In this document: positions 1 through 8,355 of the stretch, one piece after another
How the letters are laid out: every line of letters begins with the position of its first letter
Numbering within the stretch: position 1 is the stretch's first letter
NCBI GenBank assembly: GCA_003243255.1
Contig: QFQM01000044.1
Coordinates: 1-27,408, forward strand
DNA from: Flavobacterium psychrophilum
Lineage (GTDB): Bacteria > Bacteroidota > Bacteroidia > Flavobacteriales > Flavobacteriaceae
Direction: 5' to 3'
DNA: 27,408 nucleotides
The notes under the pieces: model-generated
Told to the model about the DNA's origin: nothing
Databases searched by the model: none
What the model saw: only the letters and a program-made list of their open reading frames with translations
Made by a program: the position numbers and the translations under genes

Positions 1-553
1 TTGTTTTTGAAGCCACAAAGTAGGTCAGCATAGAATAAAACGCTTTTTCAAGTCCAAAGAAAATAGCCGCCACAGAAAATATTATGATATTAAGCCCTAA
101 TATGATCTCACTCATTGTAAAGCCAACTTTTTTACTGGTGTAAACTGCTAATACTTCAATACCATCAAGAGCACATCCTCCTCTCATACCCAAACCAACA
201 CCTAAGCCAATGAAAAATCCGCCAAAAGCAGACACTATTAATTTATCGTGGGTAATTTCAGGTATAGGCATATAAAGCAGACACACTCCAAGCAGCACAA
301 TCGCTATTGATGTTTTAACAACAAACTTCTTTCCTATTATCCTGTAACCAAAGAACAACAGGGGAATATTAAGCGCAATTATAAGGAAGGCTATATTAAC
401 ATGATAGGTTTCATGGAGCAGCAGCGCAAGGCCTGTAACCCCTCCATCAAAAAAATGATTGGGTATCATTAATGCCTTTAGCGCAAAACTTATACTGAGA
501 ATACCCAATATAACACTTATATAATCTTTTACAGAATCCTTTAGACCAGTCAT
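1..553 (-). CDS. YitT/DUF161-family membrane protein (3' end outside window)
   Basis: Reading the minus strand from the ATG at 553 gives at least 184 codons with no stop, running off the left edge, so the C-terminus is missing. The protein begins MTGLKDSVKDYISV and is made of hydrophobic segments separated by short loops. It carries the family-like blocks FFDGGVTGLALLL (about residues 34-46) and MRGGCALDGIEVLAV (about residues 127-141). These are typical of the YitT/DUF161 family, polytopic inner-membrane proteins whose transport substrate is unknown. The start lies only 6 bases after the stop of the HD-domain gene, so it is almost certainly the third gene of the cyclase-HD transcript. Any functional link to cyclic nucleotides is inference from position. 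The visible fragment shows no defect. The family call is firm; the role is not known. Confidence 0.85.
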   Translation of the reverse strand, partial: MTGLKDSVKDYISVILGILSISFALKALMIPNHFFDGGVTGLALLLHETYHVNIAFLIIALNIPLLFFGYRIIGKKFVVKTSIAIVLLGVCLLYMPIPEITHDKLIVSAFGGFFIGLGVGLGMRGGCALDGIEVLAVYTSKKVGFTMSEIILGLNIIIFSVAAIFFGLEKAFYSMLTYFVASKT

Positions 554-559
554 TATTTA

Positions 560-1150
560 CTATTGTATTTTTGATTTTATTATTTCAAGATGCTCCATCT
601 TTTTTGCCTGCCTGAGCTCCCTGGCAGTTTTGGTAAAGTATTGATGTTGCTCAAAAAACTTTACCTGAATAACATTCCACTGATTTTCATTCTCAACCTC
701 TCCTCTCTTTTTCAGTTCCGCATAAAGATTGTCAGATATTTCAAAAAAGTCATCCCTTCCCAAATAGTCAAGATCGGCATCGGCCATTATCTCTTCTAAC
801 GCATTCTTAGGTGACTGCGGAATTTTAGTTGCCATGATCATCCCACAAATTTGGGATATTTGCGTTTCATCATAGCCAAATCCCGGAAGAAATTCCCTTG
901 CATAAGCACAGGATAATTCTTCGTGTCCCTGAGCTTTTATAATAAACCCTGAATCGTGAAAAAGTGCCGCTGTCTTTAAAAGCGTGGCAACTTCATTATC
1001 CAGACCAACCGCAGAAGCGTGTCTCACAACAGAATCATACACATCAAGTACATGGCCAACATTATGGTAATATAATGACGCAGGTAATTCGTTGTCCAGT
1101 TTTTCTAGAATAAAACGTTTAGCTTTTTCAAATTCCATCATTGGTTGCAT
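560..1150 (-). CDS. HD-domain metal-dependent phosphohydrolase
   Basis: A 196-residue soluble protein with the HD-superfamily metal ligands in order: YYHNVGH (His29, His33), LFHDSGF (His65-Asp66), His76, and the downstream Asp in ADADLDYLG (Asp124/Asp126). This arrangement matches small cytoplasmic HD phosphohydrolases, whose known relatives cleave nucleotides or other phosphoesters. The substrate cannot be read from the sequence. The start overlaps the 3' end of the adenylate cyclase gene by 23 bases, and Met4 or Met5 are alternative starts that shorten the overlap to 14 or 11 bases. The 6-base gap to the following YitT gene also points to translational coupling in one operon. Because it is coupled to a class III cyclase, a role in removing the cyclic nucleotide or its product is a reasonable guess, but the canonical PDEase motifs of eukaryotic cAMP phosphodiesterases are not seen. 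Confidence 0.85.
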   Translation of the reverse strand: MQPMMEFEKAKRFILEKLDNELPASLYYHNVGHVLDVYDSVVRHASAVGLDNEVATLLKTAALFHDSGFIIKAQGHEELSCAYAREFLPGFGYDETQISQICGMIMATKIPQSPKNALEEIMADADLDYLGRDDFFEISDNLYAELKKRGEVENENQWNVIQVKFFEQHQYFTKTARELRQAKKMEHLEIIKSKIQ

Positions 1151-3350
1151 TTTTTGGTTCAGCGAAATACATTTTTACCATACCCTTCCCTTTAACCTCA
1201 ATCTCACCACGGTATTCGCCATCCATTTCATTTTTAATAAGATTATAAGTGGTCTCACTTACATTAACCTTTCCAACTTTACCATTGGTTTCCATACGCG
1301 CAGCCACATTTACAGCATCACCCCATATATCGTAGGCGAATTTTTTAATCCCAACAATACCTGCAACCACTTCACCTGAATTGATGCCAATTCTCATCTC
1401 AAAATAAACTTCTCCCTGTTTTTTTCGTTCCTCTTTGTATGCATCAATAAAGTCCCGCATTTCTAAAGCAGCCTTCACTGCATTAAGAGCATGGTCCGGA
1501 TCGGGATTTGGAAGCCCGCTTACTGCCATATAAGCATCGCCAATGGTTTTTATCTTTTCAATATTATATTTAGTAATTATCCTGTCGAAGGCCTTAAAGC
1601 AATAATTGAGCTGACTGATAACATCCCCAGGCGACATTTTTTCAGATAGTCGCGTAAACTCTTCAAAGTCCGTAAAAATAATAGAAACCTGCTCATAATA
1701 TTTTGCATTGGCCTCGCCTTTTTCTTTCAGCTCTTCAGCCACTTCATATGGCAGGATATTCAAAAGAAGATCATCACTACGCTTCTTCTCGTTTTCAATT
1801 ATTTTATTATCCCGTCTCTTCCTCACATAACCAACACCCACACCTCCGGCTATCACAATAAGAAAAGCTGCCCCGGCAAGAGACATATTACGCAGTGACT
1901 TTTCATTTTCCAGGCTTATCTTCTGTTTTGCTTTAAGCTGCGTTTCTTTTTTGCCATATTCATATTCTTTTTCCTTAACTAAAAACTGGTTGTTTTTTTC
2001 CATGTTGTTAAGGCTGTCACGGTAAAGTATATACTCTTTATGAGTAACAAATGCTTTTTTAAAATCCGACTTAAGATCGTAAGCCTGGTAGAGATAGTAT
2101 AAGAAAGACGATATTCTTTCCAGATTCTTAAACTCTCTGTTTACCTTGATTCCCTTTTCCAGATGAAAAATTGCTTTATCAAGCAGCTCATCAGCATTTG
2201 CAACTCCTTTTTTTGCAAGTTCAAAATAGGTTGCACCAACATTACAATTAGCAAGAGCTGTTACTTCACCAGCATTAAGCTTTTCACCTATAGCTAATGA
2301 TTCAAGATGATTTTTTAAAGCTTCCTCATAGTTTTCATTGGCAAACAAAATTCTCCCGAAAAAAACGTGGGCATACATACGGGTTAATCCGTACGGATTT
2401 TGAAGATTTACAGCATAAGCTTTTTCAAGGTATTTCTTCTCGTTGGCAGCATCTCCAAGCGCATGGTATTCACTACTTATATATCCTAACGCTCCTGCCT
2501 GTCCATAAATGTCCCCAAAGTTTTCTCTTATCTTTAATGCTTTATTGTAATAATCAATAGCTGTTTTATGCTGTTTTTTTTCAGAATAAAAAGATGCAAG
2601 AGAAGAATACACATCTGCTGTATAACCGTTAAATACCTTCTGTGATTCGGCTTTTTTAAGCAGAGACCTGTACATCTCCATTGCCTTCTCTCTATCCCCT
2701 CTTTTAGTGTAAATATCAGCCATCGCTTTGGAAGAAGTCATGAACATATTGGTGTTCCCTTTCTTTTCGGCAACATCCCTTACTTCCCTGAAACAATCGG
2801 CAGCCTCATAATTCATCCCTTTAAGGGAATATGATCCGCCTTTTTGAAGAAGAGCTTCGAGATAATCATCAGTACGTCCAAGTTTTTTGAACAGTCTTAT
2901 TGCCGCATCAAAATATCTGAATGAGACATTTATATCTTCATCCATCTCAGCAATGGCTAAATTTCTGTAAACTTTTGCAACAAGAAGGTCGTCACCCATT
3001 TCTTTTGCCAATACAAGTGCTTTTTTGTAGTACGCCAGCTCGTTTGCAAAATCCGATTTGTACTCATAACTGGCGGCAAGGCTTCTGTACGAATACACAA
3101 GTCCCTTATCCCATTTTGCTTTTTTTGACAGATCTGCTGCTTTTTGCGAATGCGCAAATGCTTCAGAAGCCATATCAAGCTCTTTATAATAATCCGAAAT
3201 TTGAAGAAGAATATTTACACGTGTTGTGTCTGATTTTACAGCAGGAAGTTTACGTTGTAGCGAATCGATCTTTTTTTTATAAACATCAGACTGTGCCGAT
3301 GCCGGCAATCCGAAAAAGAAAAGAAAAAGGATGAGTATTTTTTTAACCAT
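1128..3350 (-). CDS. TPR-containing membrane class III adenylate cyclase
   Basis: With the start at the ATG at 3350 the protein has 740 residues and a clear signal peptide (MVKKILILFLFFFGLPASAQ). An in-frame ATG at 3380 would add ten residues in front of the signal peptide and lies almost on the presumed transcription start, so I prefer 3350. Residue numbers below count from that upstream ATG. TPR-like helical repeats fill about 50-450, a coiled linker 455-495, one membrane segment about 499-519, and a cyclase domain about 560-740. The metal Asp residues are D571 (FTDFEEF) and D615 (TIGDAYM). The base-selecting residues are K611 and D684 (YDIWGD), the adenylate type rather than the Glu/Cys guanylate type. 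Transition-state N691 and R695 are present. The likely topology is a periplasmic TPR sensor with a cytoplasmic catalytic domain making cAMP. It leads the cyclase-HD-YitT operon. Confidence 0.9.
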   Translation of the reverse strand: MVKKILILFLFFFGLPASAQSDVYKKKIDSLQRKLPAVKSDTTRVNILLQISDYYKELDMASEAFAHSQKAADLSKKAKWDKGLVYSYRSLAASYEYKSDFANELAYYKKALVLAKEMGDDLLVAKVYRNLAIAEMDEDINVSFRYFDAAIRLFKKLGRTDDYLEALLQKGGSYSLKGMNYEAADCFREVRDVAEKKGNTNMFMTSSKAMADIYTKRGDREKAMEMYRSLLKKAESQKVFNGYTADVYSSLASFYSEKKQHKTAIDYYNKALKIRENFGDIYGQAGALGYISSEYHALGDAANEKKYLEKAYAVNLQNPYGLTRMYAHVFFGRILFANENYEEALKNHLESLAIGEKLNAGEVTALANCNVGATYFELAKKGVANADELLDKAIFHLEKGIKVNREFKNLERISSFLYYLYQAYDLKSDFKKAFVTHKEYILYRDSLNNMEKNNQFLVKEKEYEYGKKETQLKAKQKISLENEKSLRNMSLAGAAFLIVIAGGVGVGYVRKRRDNKIIENEKKRSDDLLLNILPYEVAEELKEKGEANAKYYEQVSIIFTDFEEFTRLSEKMSPGDVISQLNYCFKAFDRIITKYNIEKIKTIGDAYMAVSGLPNPDPDHALNAVKAALEMRDFIDAYKEERKKQGEVYFEMRIGINSGEVVAGIVGIKKFAYDIWGDAVNVAARMETNGKVGKVNVSETTYNLIKNEMDGEYRGEIEVKGKGMVKMYFAEPKNATNDGI

Positions 3351-3389
3351 ACCGGGATTATTTTTGATAAGCCAAAACAACTAAACGCT

Positions 3390-3397
3390 CAAAAATA
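3390..3397 (-). promoter_or_regulatory. candidate -7 element for the cyclase operon
   Basis: On the minus strand this reads TATTTTTG, an exact match to the Bacteroidota -7 consensus TAnnTTTG. No good -33 TTTG is found at the usual distance. Transcription from it would begin near 3384, leaving about 34 bases before the preferred cyclase start at 3350 and almost none before the upstream ATG at 3380. Confidence 0.45.
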
Positions 3398-3426
3398 TAG
3401 TTATTTTTAAGAATTTCCTAACGACA

Positions 3427-3464
3427 CCAAAAAATAAAAAACCCGGATAGTTTATATCCGGGTT
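3427..3464 (-). terminator. intrinsic terminator of the rimP-nusA-infB operon
   Basis: A perfect 10-base-pair stem (AACCCGGATA at 3440-3449 with TATCCGGGTT at 3455-3464) has a 5-base loop and on the minus strand is followed by a T-rich run. It lies 25 bases past the infB stop and ahead of the cyclase promoter, so it isolates the two minus-strand operons. Confidence 0.9.
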
Positions 3465-3488
3465 CTTCTATTTTAATGGCTTAACTAA

Positions 3489-6401
3489 TTATTTAAGCTT
3501 CTTTTTAACTTCAACTTCCTGGTAAGCCTCGATAACGTCATACTCCTGAATGTCGTTGTAATTTTTTATCTGCATACCACAGTCATATCCTTTCGAAACT
3601 TCCTTAACGTCATCTTTGAAACGTTTAAGGGTTGTTAGCTCTCCGGTATAGATAACCACACCTTCGCGGATAAGCCTGATCTTAGAACTTCTGAATATTT
3701 TACCATCAGTAACCATACATCCGGCAATAGTACCCACTTTAGATATCTTGAATGTTTCACGGATCTCAGCAGTACCTGTAACTTCTTCTTTAAGCTCAGG
3801 TGACAACATACCTTCCATCGCATCTTTAAGATCATCAATAGCATCATAGATGATAGAGTAGTTTCTGATATCAATCTCTTCCTTATCAGCAAGAGTTCTT
3901 GCACTCGCAGAAGGACGAACGTTAAATCCGATAATGATCGCATCAGAAGCTGATGCAAGCAATACGTCAGATTCTGTAATCGCACCTACACCTTTGTGAA
4001 TGATCTTGATTTCGATTTCCTCTGTACTTAGTTTAGAGAATGAATCTGCAAGAGCCTCAACCGAACCATCCACGTCACCTTTGATGATGATGTTAAGTTC
4101 TTTAAACTGGCCAAGAGCAATACGTCTTCCAAGCTCTGCAAGCGTAGTATGTTTTTTAGTACGTGCCGATTGTTCACGGATAAGCTGAGTACGTTTAGCA
4201 GCAATTTGCTTAGCCTCTTTCTCATCTTCATAAACGCTGAACTTATCACCCGCAGTAGGTGCTCCGTCAAGACCTAATATAGATATCGGAGTAGATGGCC
4301 CTGCAACTTTAACATTGTTACCGCGCTCATCGTGCATCGCTTTAATTTTTCCGTGGTTTTTACCTGCAAGTACATAATCACCCACACGTAGTGTACCACC
4401 CTGAACAAGTACCGTAGAAACATAACCCCTACCTTTATCAAGGAAGGCCTCTACTACAGCACCTACAGCTGCTTTATCCGGATTAGCCTTAAGATCTAAT
4501 ATCTCAGCCTCAAGCAATACTTTCTCAAGTAATTCCTTAACCCCTAATCCTTGTTTTGCAGATATATCCTGTGATTGGTATTTACCACCCCAGTCTTCAA
4601 CAAGAAGGTTCATACCGGCAAGCCTTTCCTTAATTTTTTCAGGATTGGCTGTTGGTTTATCAATTTTATTGATTGCAAATATCATAGGTACACCAGCCGC
4701 TTGTGCGTGGTTGATAGCCTCTTTCGTTTGTGGCATGATATCGTCGTCAGCTGCAATTACAATAATCGCAATATCGGTAACCTGAGCACCACGTGCACGC
4801 ATCGCGGTAAACGCCTCGTGACCCGGTGTATCAAGGAATGTGATTTTCTGACCGTTATCAAGAGTTACCCCATAAGCACCGATGTGCTGCGTGATACCTC
4901 CCGACTCTCCGGCAATTACATTCTCTTTACGGATGTAGTCAAGAAGGGATGTTTTACCGTGGTCAACGTGACCCATTACAGTAACGATCGGTGCTCTGTG
5001 AACAAGATCTTCTTCCCTGTCTTCAACAACCTCCATTGCTTCTTCAATATCGGTAGTTACGAATTCAACTTCAAACCCAAATTCGTCAGCAACGATTGTC
5101 AGGGTTTCAGCATCAAGACGCTGGTTCATGGTAACCATGATACCAAGAGACATACACACACCGATTACTTTAGTAATAGGCACATCCATCATGGTAGCAA
5201 CTTCACCTACAGTTACAAATTCTGTAACTTTAAGTATTTTGCTTCCTTCCTCAATCATTCTTTGCTCATCATCAGATTTCTGACGGTGGCTGTCACGCTT
5301 GTCTCTTCTGTATTTAGCCGCTTTCGACTTATTCCCTTTACCCTGTAATTTCTCAAGGGTCTCACGGATCTGGTTTTTAACCTCTTCTTCGGTAGGCTCT
5401 ACCTTAGAAACGATTGCCGGACGTTTTTGCCCGAATTTATTACCACCCTGTCCCTGATTATTATTAGGACGAATTGTTTGTCCGGTACCACCTGGTCTCG
5501 GGCCATTGTTGTTACCCTGACCCTGTTGGCCACCACCTCCCTGGCCCTGAGGCTTAGGAGCAATTCTGTTTCTTTTTTTCTTATCATGGTTCGCACCACC
5601 ACCTTGCTGGTTTGCACCCGGAGTTCCCGGTTTGCCACCATCTTTCTTGAACTCCTCTTTTTTCTTTTTAGGCTTATTGAACTGCGAAAGGTCAATAGTC
5701 TGCCCTGTAAAGGTAGTTCCGCTTAGTTTTTGGTATTGCGTTTTGATTTTCTCATCTTCAGGAGACGGAGTCGCTTCCGGTGCAGCTTCAGCCTGTGGCT
5801 TTGCTACCGGCGCAGCAGGTTTTTCAACAACTGCTTTAGGCTCTGCAACAACCTCTTCTTTTTGAACCGGCGCCGCAGGTTTCTCCTCTTTAACTTCAGC
5901 TACAGGAGCAGCTTCAGCTTTCGGAGCTTCTTGTTTAGGTGCTTCAGCTTTTGGCGCTTCAGGTTGTACCTTCGGCTCCTCTACAGGTGCTTTAGGCTCC
6001 TCTTTTTCAGGAGTGGCTGAAGAAGTTTCCGCTTTTTTAGTACCAAGGTCTATTTTGCCCACAGCAACCGGACCGGATAGTGTAGCTTTCGCTTTTATCA
6101 CTTCCTGTCTTTGCCTTTCTTCATCCTGCTTCCTTTTGTCCTCAATCTCTTTCTCCCTCTCGATACGAAGCGCTTCTTTCTCCTTGCGTTTTTCCTCGCT
6201 TACCTCAAGAGAAGCCGCCTTCTTACCTTTATCGGCAGAAAACTGATTGAAAAGGGCATTATATTCCTCATTGGATATCTTGGCATTAGGGCTCGACTCA
6301 ATCACGTGTCCCTTGTCCTTAAGATATTCCACGGCTCTGTCCAGCGAAATATTTAATTCCCTTAATACTTTGTTTATTCTTATTGCTCTTTCTTCAGACA
6401 T
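3489..6401 (-). CDS. infB: translation initiation factor IF-2
   Basis: A 970-residue GTPase that delivers initiator fMet-tRNA to the 30S subunit and promotes subunit joining. The N-terminal IF2 domain ([20 protein letters not shown]) fixes the start. After it come a charged helix (about 60-105), a Pro/Ala/Glu/Lys linker with repeated [15 protein letters not shown] units (about 130-215), a Gly/Gln/Asn-rich segment (about 255-325) and a basic patch near 355-375. The G domain has G1 GHVDHGKT at 477-484, G3 DTPGHEAF at 524-531 and G4 NKID at 578-581, followed by the elongation-factor-like domain II and the C-terminal initiator-tRNA-binding domains. All key GTPase residues are intact. It is the last gene of rimP-nusA-infB, 55 bases after nusA. 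The linker is low-complexity and typical of Bacteroidota, where IF-2 is longer than the roughly 890 residues of E. coli. Confidence 0.98.
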   Translation of the reverse strand: MSEERAIRINKVLRELNISLDRAVEYLKDKGHVIESSPNAKISNEEYNALFNQFSADKGKKAASLEVSEEKRKEKEALRIEREKEIEDKRKQDEERQRQEVIKAKATLSGPVAVGKIDLGTKKAETSSATPEKEEPKAPVEEPKVQPEAPKAEAPKQEAPKAEAAPVAEVKEEKPAAPVQKEEVVAEPKAVVEKPAAPVAKPQAEAAPEATPSPEDEKIKTQYQKLSGTTFTGQTIDLSQFNKPKKKKEEFKKDGGKPGTPGANQQGGGANHDKKKRNRIAPKPQGQGGGGQQGQGNNNGPRPGGTGQTIRPNNNQGQGGNKFGQKRPAIVSKVEPTEEEVKNQIRETLEKLQGKGNKSKAAKYRRDKRDSHRQKSDDEQRMIEEGSKILKVTEFVTVGEVATMMDVPITKVIGVCMSLGIMVTMNQRLDAETLTIVADEFGFEVEFVTTDIEEAMEVVEDREEDLVHRAPIVTVMGHVDHGKTSLLDYIRKENVIAGESGGITQHIGAYGVTLDNGQKITFLDTPGHEAFTAMRARGAQVTDIAIIVIAADDDIMPQTKEAINHAQAAGVPMIFAINKIDKPTANPEKIKERLAGMNLLVEDWGGKYQSQDISAKQGLGVKELLEKVLLEAEILDLKANPDKAAVGAVVEAFLDKGRGYVSTVLVQGGTLRVGDYVLAGKNHGKIKAMHDERGNNVKVAGPSTPISILGLDGAPTAGDKFSVYEDEKEAKQIAAKRTQLIREQSARTKKHTTLAELGRRIALGQFKELNIIIKGDVDGSVEALADSFSKLSTEEIEIKIIHKGVGAITESDVLLASASDAIIIGFNVRPSASARTLADKEEIDIRNYSIIYDAIDDLKDAMEGMLSPELKEEVTGTAEIRETFKISKVGTIAGCMVTDGKIFRSSKIRLIREGVVIYTGELTTLKRFKDDVKEVSKGYDCGMQIKNYNDIQEYDVIEAYQEVEVKKKLK

Positions 6402-6456
6402 ACAATCTTTTTAATTTTATCTTCGGTGTTGTACTGGCTTGTAAATTTAAACCTTC

Positions 6457-7698
6457 TTAATCTTCAAACTCTTCTTTAAGTATTCTCATTACCTCAAGTA
6501 TCGTTTCTTCTTCCAGATCGGTCCTTCTTACAAGATCCTGTACGTCCTGATTCAATACGCTTCTTGCGGTATCCAGACCTATTTTTGCGAATTCCTCTAT
6601 CACCCATCCTTCGATTTCGTCAGAGAACTCTGTTAATTCAACATCTTCATCTTCAGCAGCATTTCCTTCACGGATAACATCCAGCTCATAACCTGTTAAA
6701 AGGCCTGCAAGCTTAATATTATGTCCGCCACGTCCGATAGCTTTAGAAACTTCCTCTAATTTAAGGAACACCTCTGCCCTGTTGTTGTTCTCATCAATTT
6801 TAATTGACGATACTTTAGCCGGGCTAAGCGCTCTTGAAATATAAAGCTGTGTATTTGTTGTATAATTGATAACATCGATGTTCTCGTTTCCAAGCTCACG
6901 AACGATACCGTGGATACGCGATCCTTTCATACCTACACAAGCTCCTACCGGGTCGATCCTGTCATCATAAGAATCTACAGCTACTTTCGCTTTCTCACCA
7001 GGTATCCTTACTACTTTCTTAACCATGATAAGGCCATCGAATACTTCAGGGATTTCCTGTTCAAATAATTTCTCAAGGAATAATTCCGATGTCCTTGACA
7101 TTATGATTTGCGGCTTATTACCTTTAAGCTCAACGCTTTCGATAATTCCGCGAACGTTATCTCCTTTTCTGAAAAAGTCAGAAGGGATTTGTTTTTCTTT
7201 AGGAAGCACAATCTCATTTCCTTCATCATCCACCAAAATTACAGCTTTTGGCCTAACATGGTGCACTTCTGCAGTATAAATATCACCAATGATGTCTTTA
7301 AACTGTTTGTAAAGGTTAGTATTATCGTGCTCATGGATCTTCGAGATAAGGTTTTGACGCAGTGCAAGGATCGCTCTTCTTCCTAACTGAATAAGCTTAA
7401 CTTCCTCAGATACATCCTCGCCAACTTCAAAATCCGGCTCAATTTTTCTTGCTTCAGAAAGCGATATCTCCTGGTTAGGGTCTTCCACCTCACCATCAGC
7501 TACCACCACACGGTTTCTCCATATCTCCATATCCCCTTTATCCGGGTTTATGATGATATCAAAATTATCATCCGAACCATATTTCTTTTTCAGCGCATTC
7601 CTGAACACATCTTCCAGGATAGCCATAAGCGTAACTCTGTCTATAAGCTTATCGTCTTTGAACTCTGAAAACGAATCTATTAACGCGAGATTTTCCAT
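6457..7698 (-). CDS. nusA: transcription termination/antitermination factor NusA
   Basis: A 413-residue RNA-polymerase-associated factor that modulates pausing, intrinsic termination and antitermination. The order is an N-terminal polymerase-binding domain (about 1-130, starting MENLALIDSFSEFK), an S1 RNA-binding domain (about 135-200), and two KH domains (about 203-350) containing RIDPVGACVGMKGSRIHG and the GRGGHN loop. An acidic tail of about 60 residues follows (AEDEDVELTEF onward). It lacks the duplicated acidic repeats of the longer E. coli protein (495 residues). It sits 19 bases after rimP in the conserved operon. The terminator-like hairpin in the operon leader is a plausible site for NusA to control its own synthesis. 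Confidence 0.97.
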   Translation of the reverse strand: MENLALIDSFSEFKDDKLIDRVTLMAILEDVFRNALKKKYGSDDNFDIIINPDKGDMEIWRNRVVVADGEVEDPNQEISLSEARKIEPDFEVGEDVSEEVKLIQLGRRAILALRQNLISKIHEHDNTNLYKQFKDIIGDIYTAEVHHVRPKAVILVDDEGNEIVLPKEKQIPSDFFRKGDNVRGIIESVELKGNKPQIIMSRTSELFLEKLFEQEIPEVFDGLIMVKKVVRIPGEKAKVAVDSYDDRIDPVGACVGMKGSRIHGIVRELGNENIDVINYTTNTQLYISRALSPAKVSSIKIDENNNRAEVFLKLEEVSKAIGRGGHNIKLAGLLTGYELDVIREGNAAEDEDVELTEFSDEIEGWVIEEFAKIGLDTARSVLNQDVQDLVRRTDLEEETILEVMRILKEEFED

Positions 7699-7717
7699 GC
7701 CAACTTTCTTATTTTTT

Positions 7718-8182
7718 TTAAAATTTTATTACAACAACTGCTTCTTTAATGTCCTGATACGGCAATTCAAGCCTTTTCTGGACAGTTTCCTTACCCTTGC
7801 CTATCTGCTTAGGTTCGCGGGCTTTCCATTCCAGCACAATGAATTCTTCATTAGCCTCTGTAATCTCGGCCTCAATCTGTTCTGTAGCGGTTTTTACGCT
7901 TAGTGTCCTGCCAATATTCTTTTTGTATTGCCTTGGCAACTTAAGCGGGCTTGCCGCCCCACCCGAAGCAACCTCCAGCGAAAAATCTTCTTCTTCCCTG
8001 TCAAGGTTATGCTCAATTGCCCTGCTAATATCGATACAATCCTGAAGATTCACCCCGTTATCACCATCAAGCGTTACCATTATCTTGTTTGCACCGGTAA
8101 TGGAAAAGTCAATTAAAAACAACGAAGGACGCTCCTCAAGAGCTGTTTTAAGCAAGTCTGCAACTTTTTCCTTAAATGTCAT
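7718..8182 (-). CDS. rimP: ribosome maturation factor RimP
   Basis: A 154-residue protein needed for 30S subunit maturation. It has the two-domain RimP plan: an N-terminal half with the conserved core [20 protein letters not shown] and [18 protein letters not shown] (matching the family's SPGxxRPL region), then an SH3-like C-terminal half. The ATG at 8182 begins [11 protein letters not shown]. It is the first gene of rimP-nusA-infB. Only 13 bases separate its start codon from a strong leader hairpin. The length matches the family and no key block is missing. Confidence 0.95.
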   Translation of the reverse strand: MTFKEKVADLLKTALEERPSLFLIDFSITGANKIMVTLDGDNGVNLQDCIDISRAIEHNLDREEEDFSLEVASGGAASPLKLPRQYKKNIGRTLSVKTATEQIEAEITEANEEFIVLEWKAREPKQIGKGKETVQKRLELPYQDIKEAVVVIKF

Positions 8183-8190
8183 ATCTGTAT

Positions 8191-8215
8191 AAAAAGAGGG
8201 GACTCCTGTCCCCTC
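8191..8215 (-). terminator. leader hairpin plus T-run before rimP (candidate attenuator)
   Basis: A perfect 8-base-pair GC-rich stem (GAGGGGAC at 8196-8203, GTCCCCTC at 8208-8215) with a four-base loop is followed on the minus strand by TTTTT, the form of an intrinsic terminator. On the plus strand the stem is not followed by T residues, so it is oriented for transcription into rimP. No gene lies between the candidate promoter at 8244-8274 and this hairpin. It therefore sits in the leader of the operon that encodes NusA, a factor that stimulates intrinsic termination. Confidence 0.7.
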
Positions 8216-8243
8216 ATTATTTAGTATTTAGTAAATAACGACG

Positions 8244-8274
8244 CAAATATAGTATTTTTTTTTATATCTTGAAA
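8244..8274 (-). promoter_or_regulatory. candidate promoter of rimP-nusA-infB
   Basis: On the minus strand TTTC (8274-8271), 19 bases, then TATATTTG (8251-8244). The -7 element matches TAnnTTTG exactly and the -33 element three of four bases of TTTG at normal spacing. A start near 8237 gives a leader of about 55 bases that contains two tandem copies of a 7-mer (8220-8233) and the hairpin at 8196-8215. Confidence 0.6.
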
Positions 8275-8277
8275 ATC

Positions 8278-8309
8278 ATTGGATAATGTAAAATTAATTC
8301 TTACCTTTA
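8278..8309 (+). promoter_or_regulatory. candidate promoter of the universal stress protein gene
   Basis: ATTG ending at 8281, 20 bases, then TACCTTTA at 8302-8309. This matches the Bacteroidota consensus except for the last base of the -7 element. It is placed back to back with the rimP promoter. Confidence 0.4.
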
Positions 8310-8355
8310 TGATATTAAAATTCCACCCAAATTTTTGTTAACTATACACTATATT

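Noticed and set aside
2921..3334. A plus-strand frame of 137 codons
   Set aside because: Antisense to the TPR region of the cyclase; composition is not protein-like and there is no promoter.
4575..5348. A 257-codon plus-strand open frame
   Set aside because: It lies wholly antisense to the conserved infB G-domain region, has a Cys/Phe/His-rich composition typical of antisense frames and matches no family I know.
5880..6000. DNA repeat within infB as a mobile or structural repeat
   Set aside because: The repetition reflects Pro/Ala/Glu/Lys units of the IF-2 linker, normal for this phylum.
5427..6246. Several plus-strand open frames of 77-99 codons
   Set aside because: They are antisense to the low-complexity linker of IF-2 (Ser/Arg/Phe-rich translations), with no start context.
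8220..8233. Tandem 7-mer TTTAGTATTTAGTA as an iteron or operator
   Set aside because: Only two copies, AT-rich and short; this can arise by chance. It is kept only as a detail of the rimP leader.
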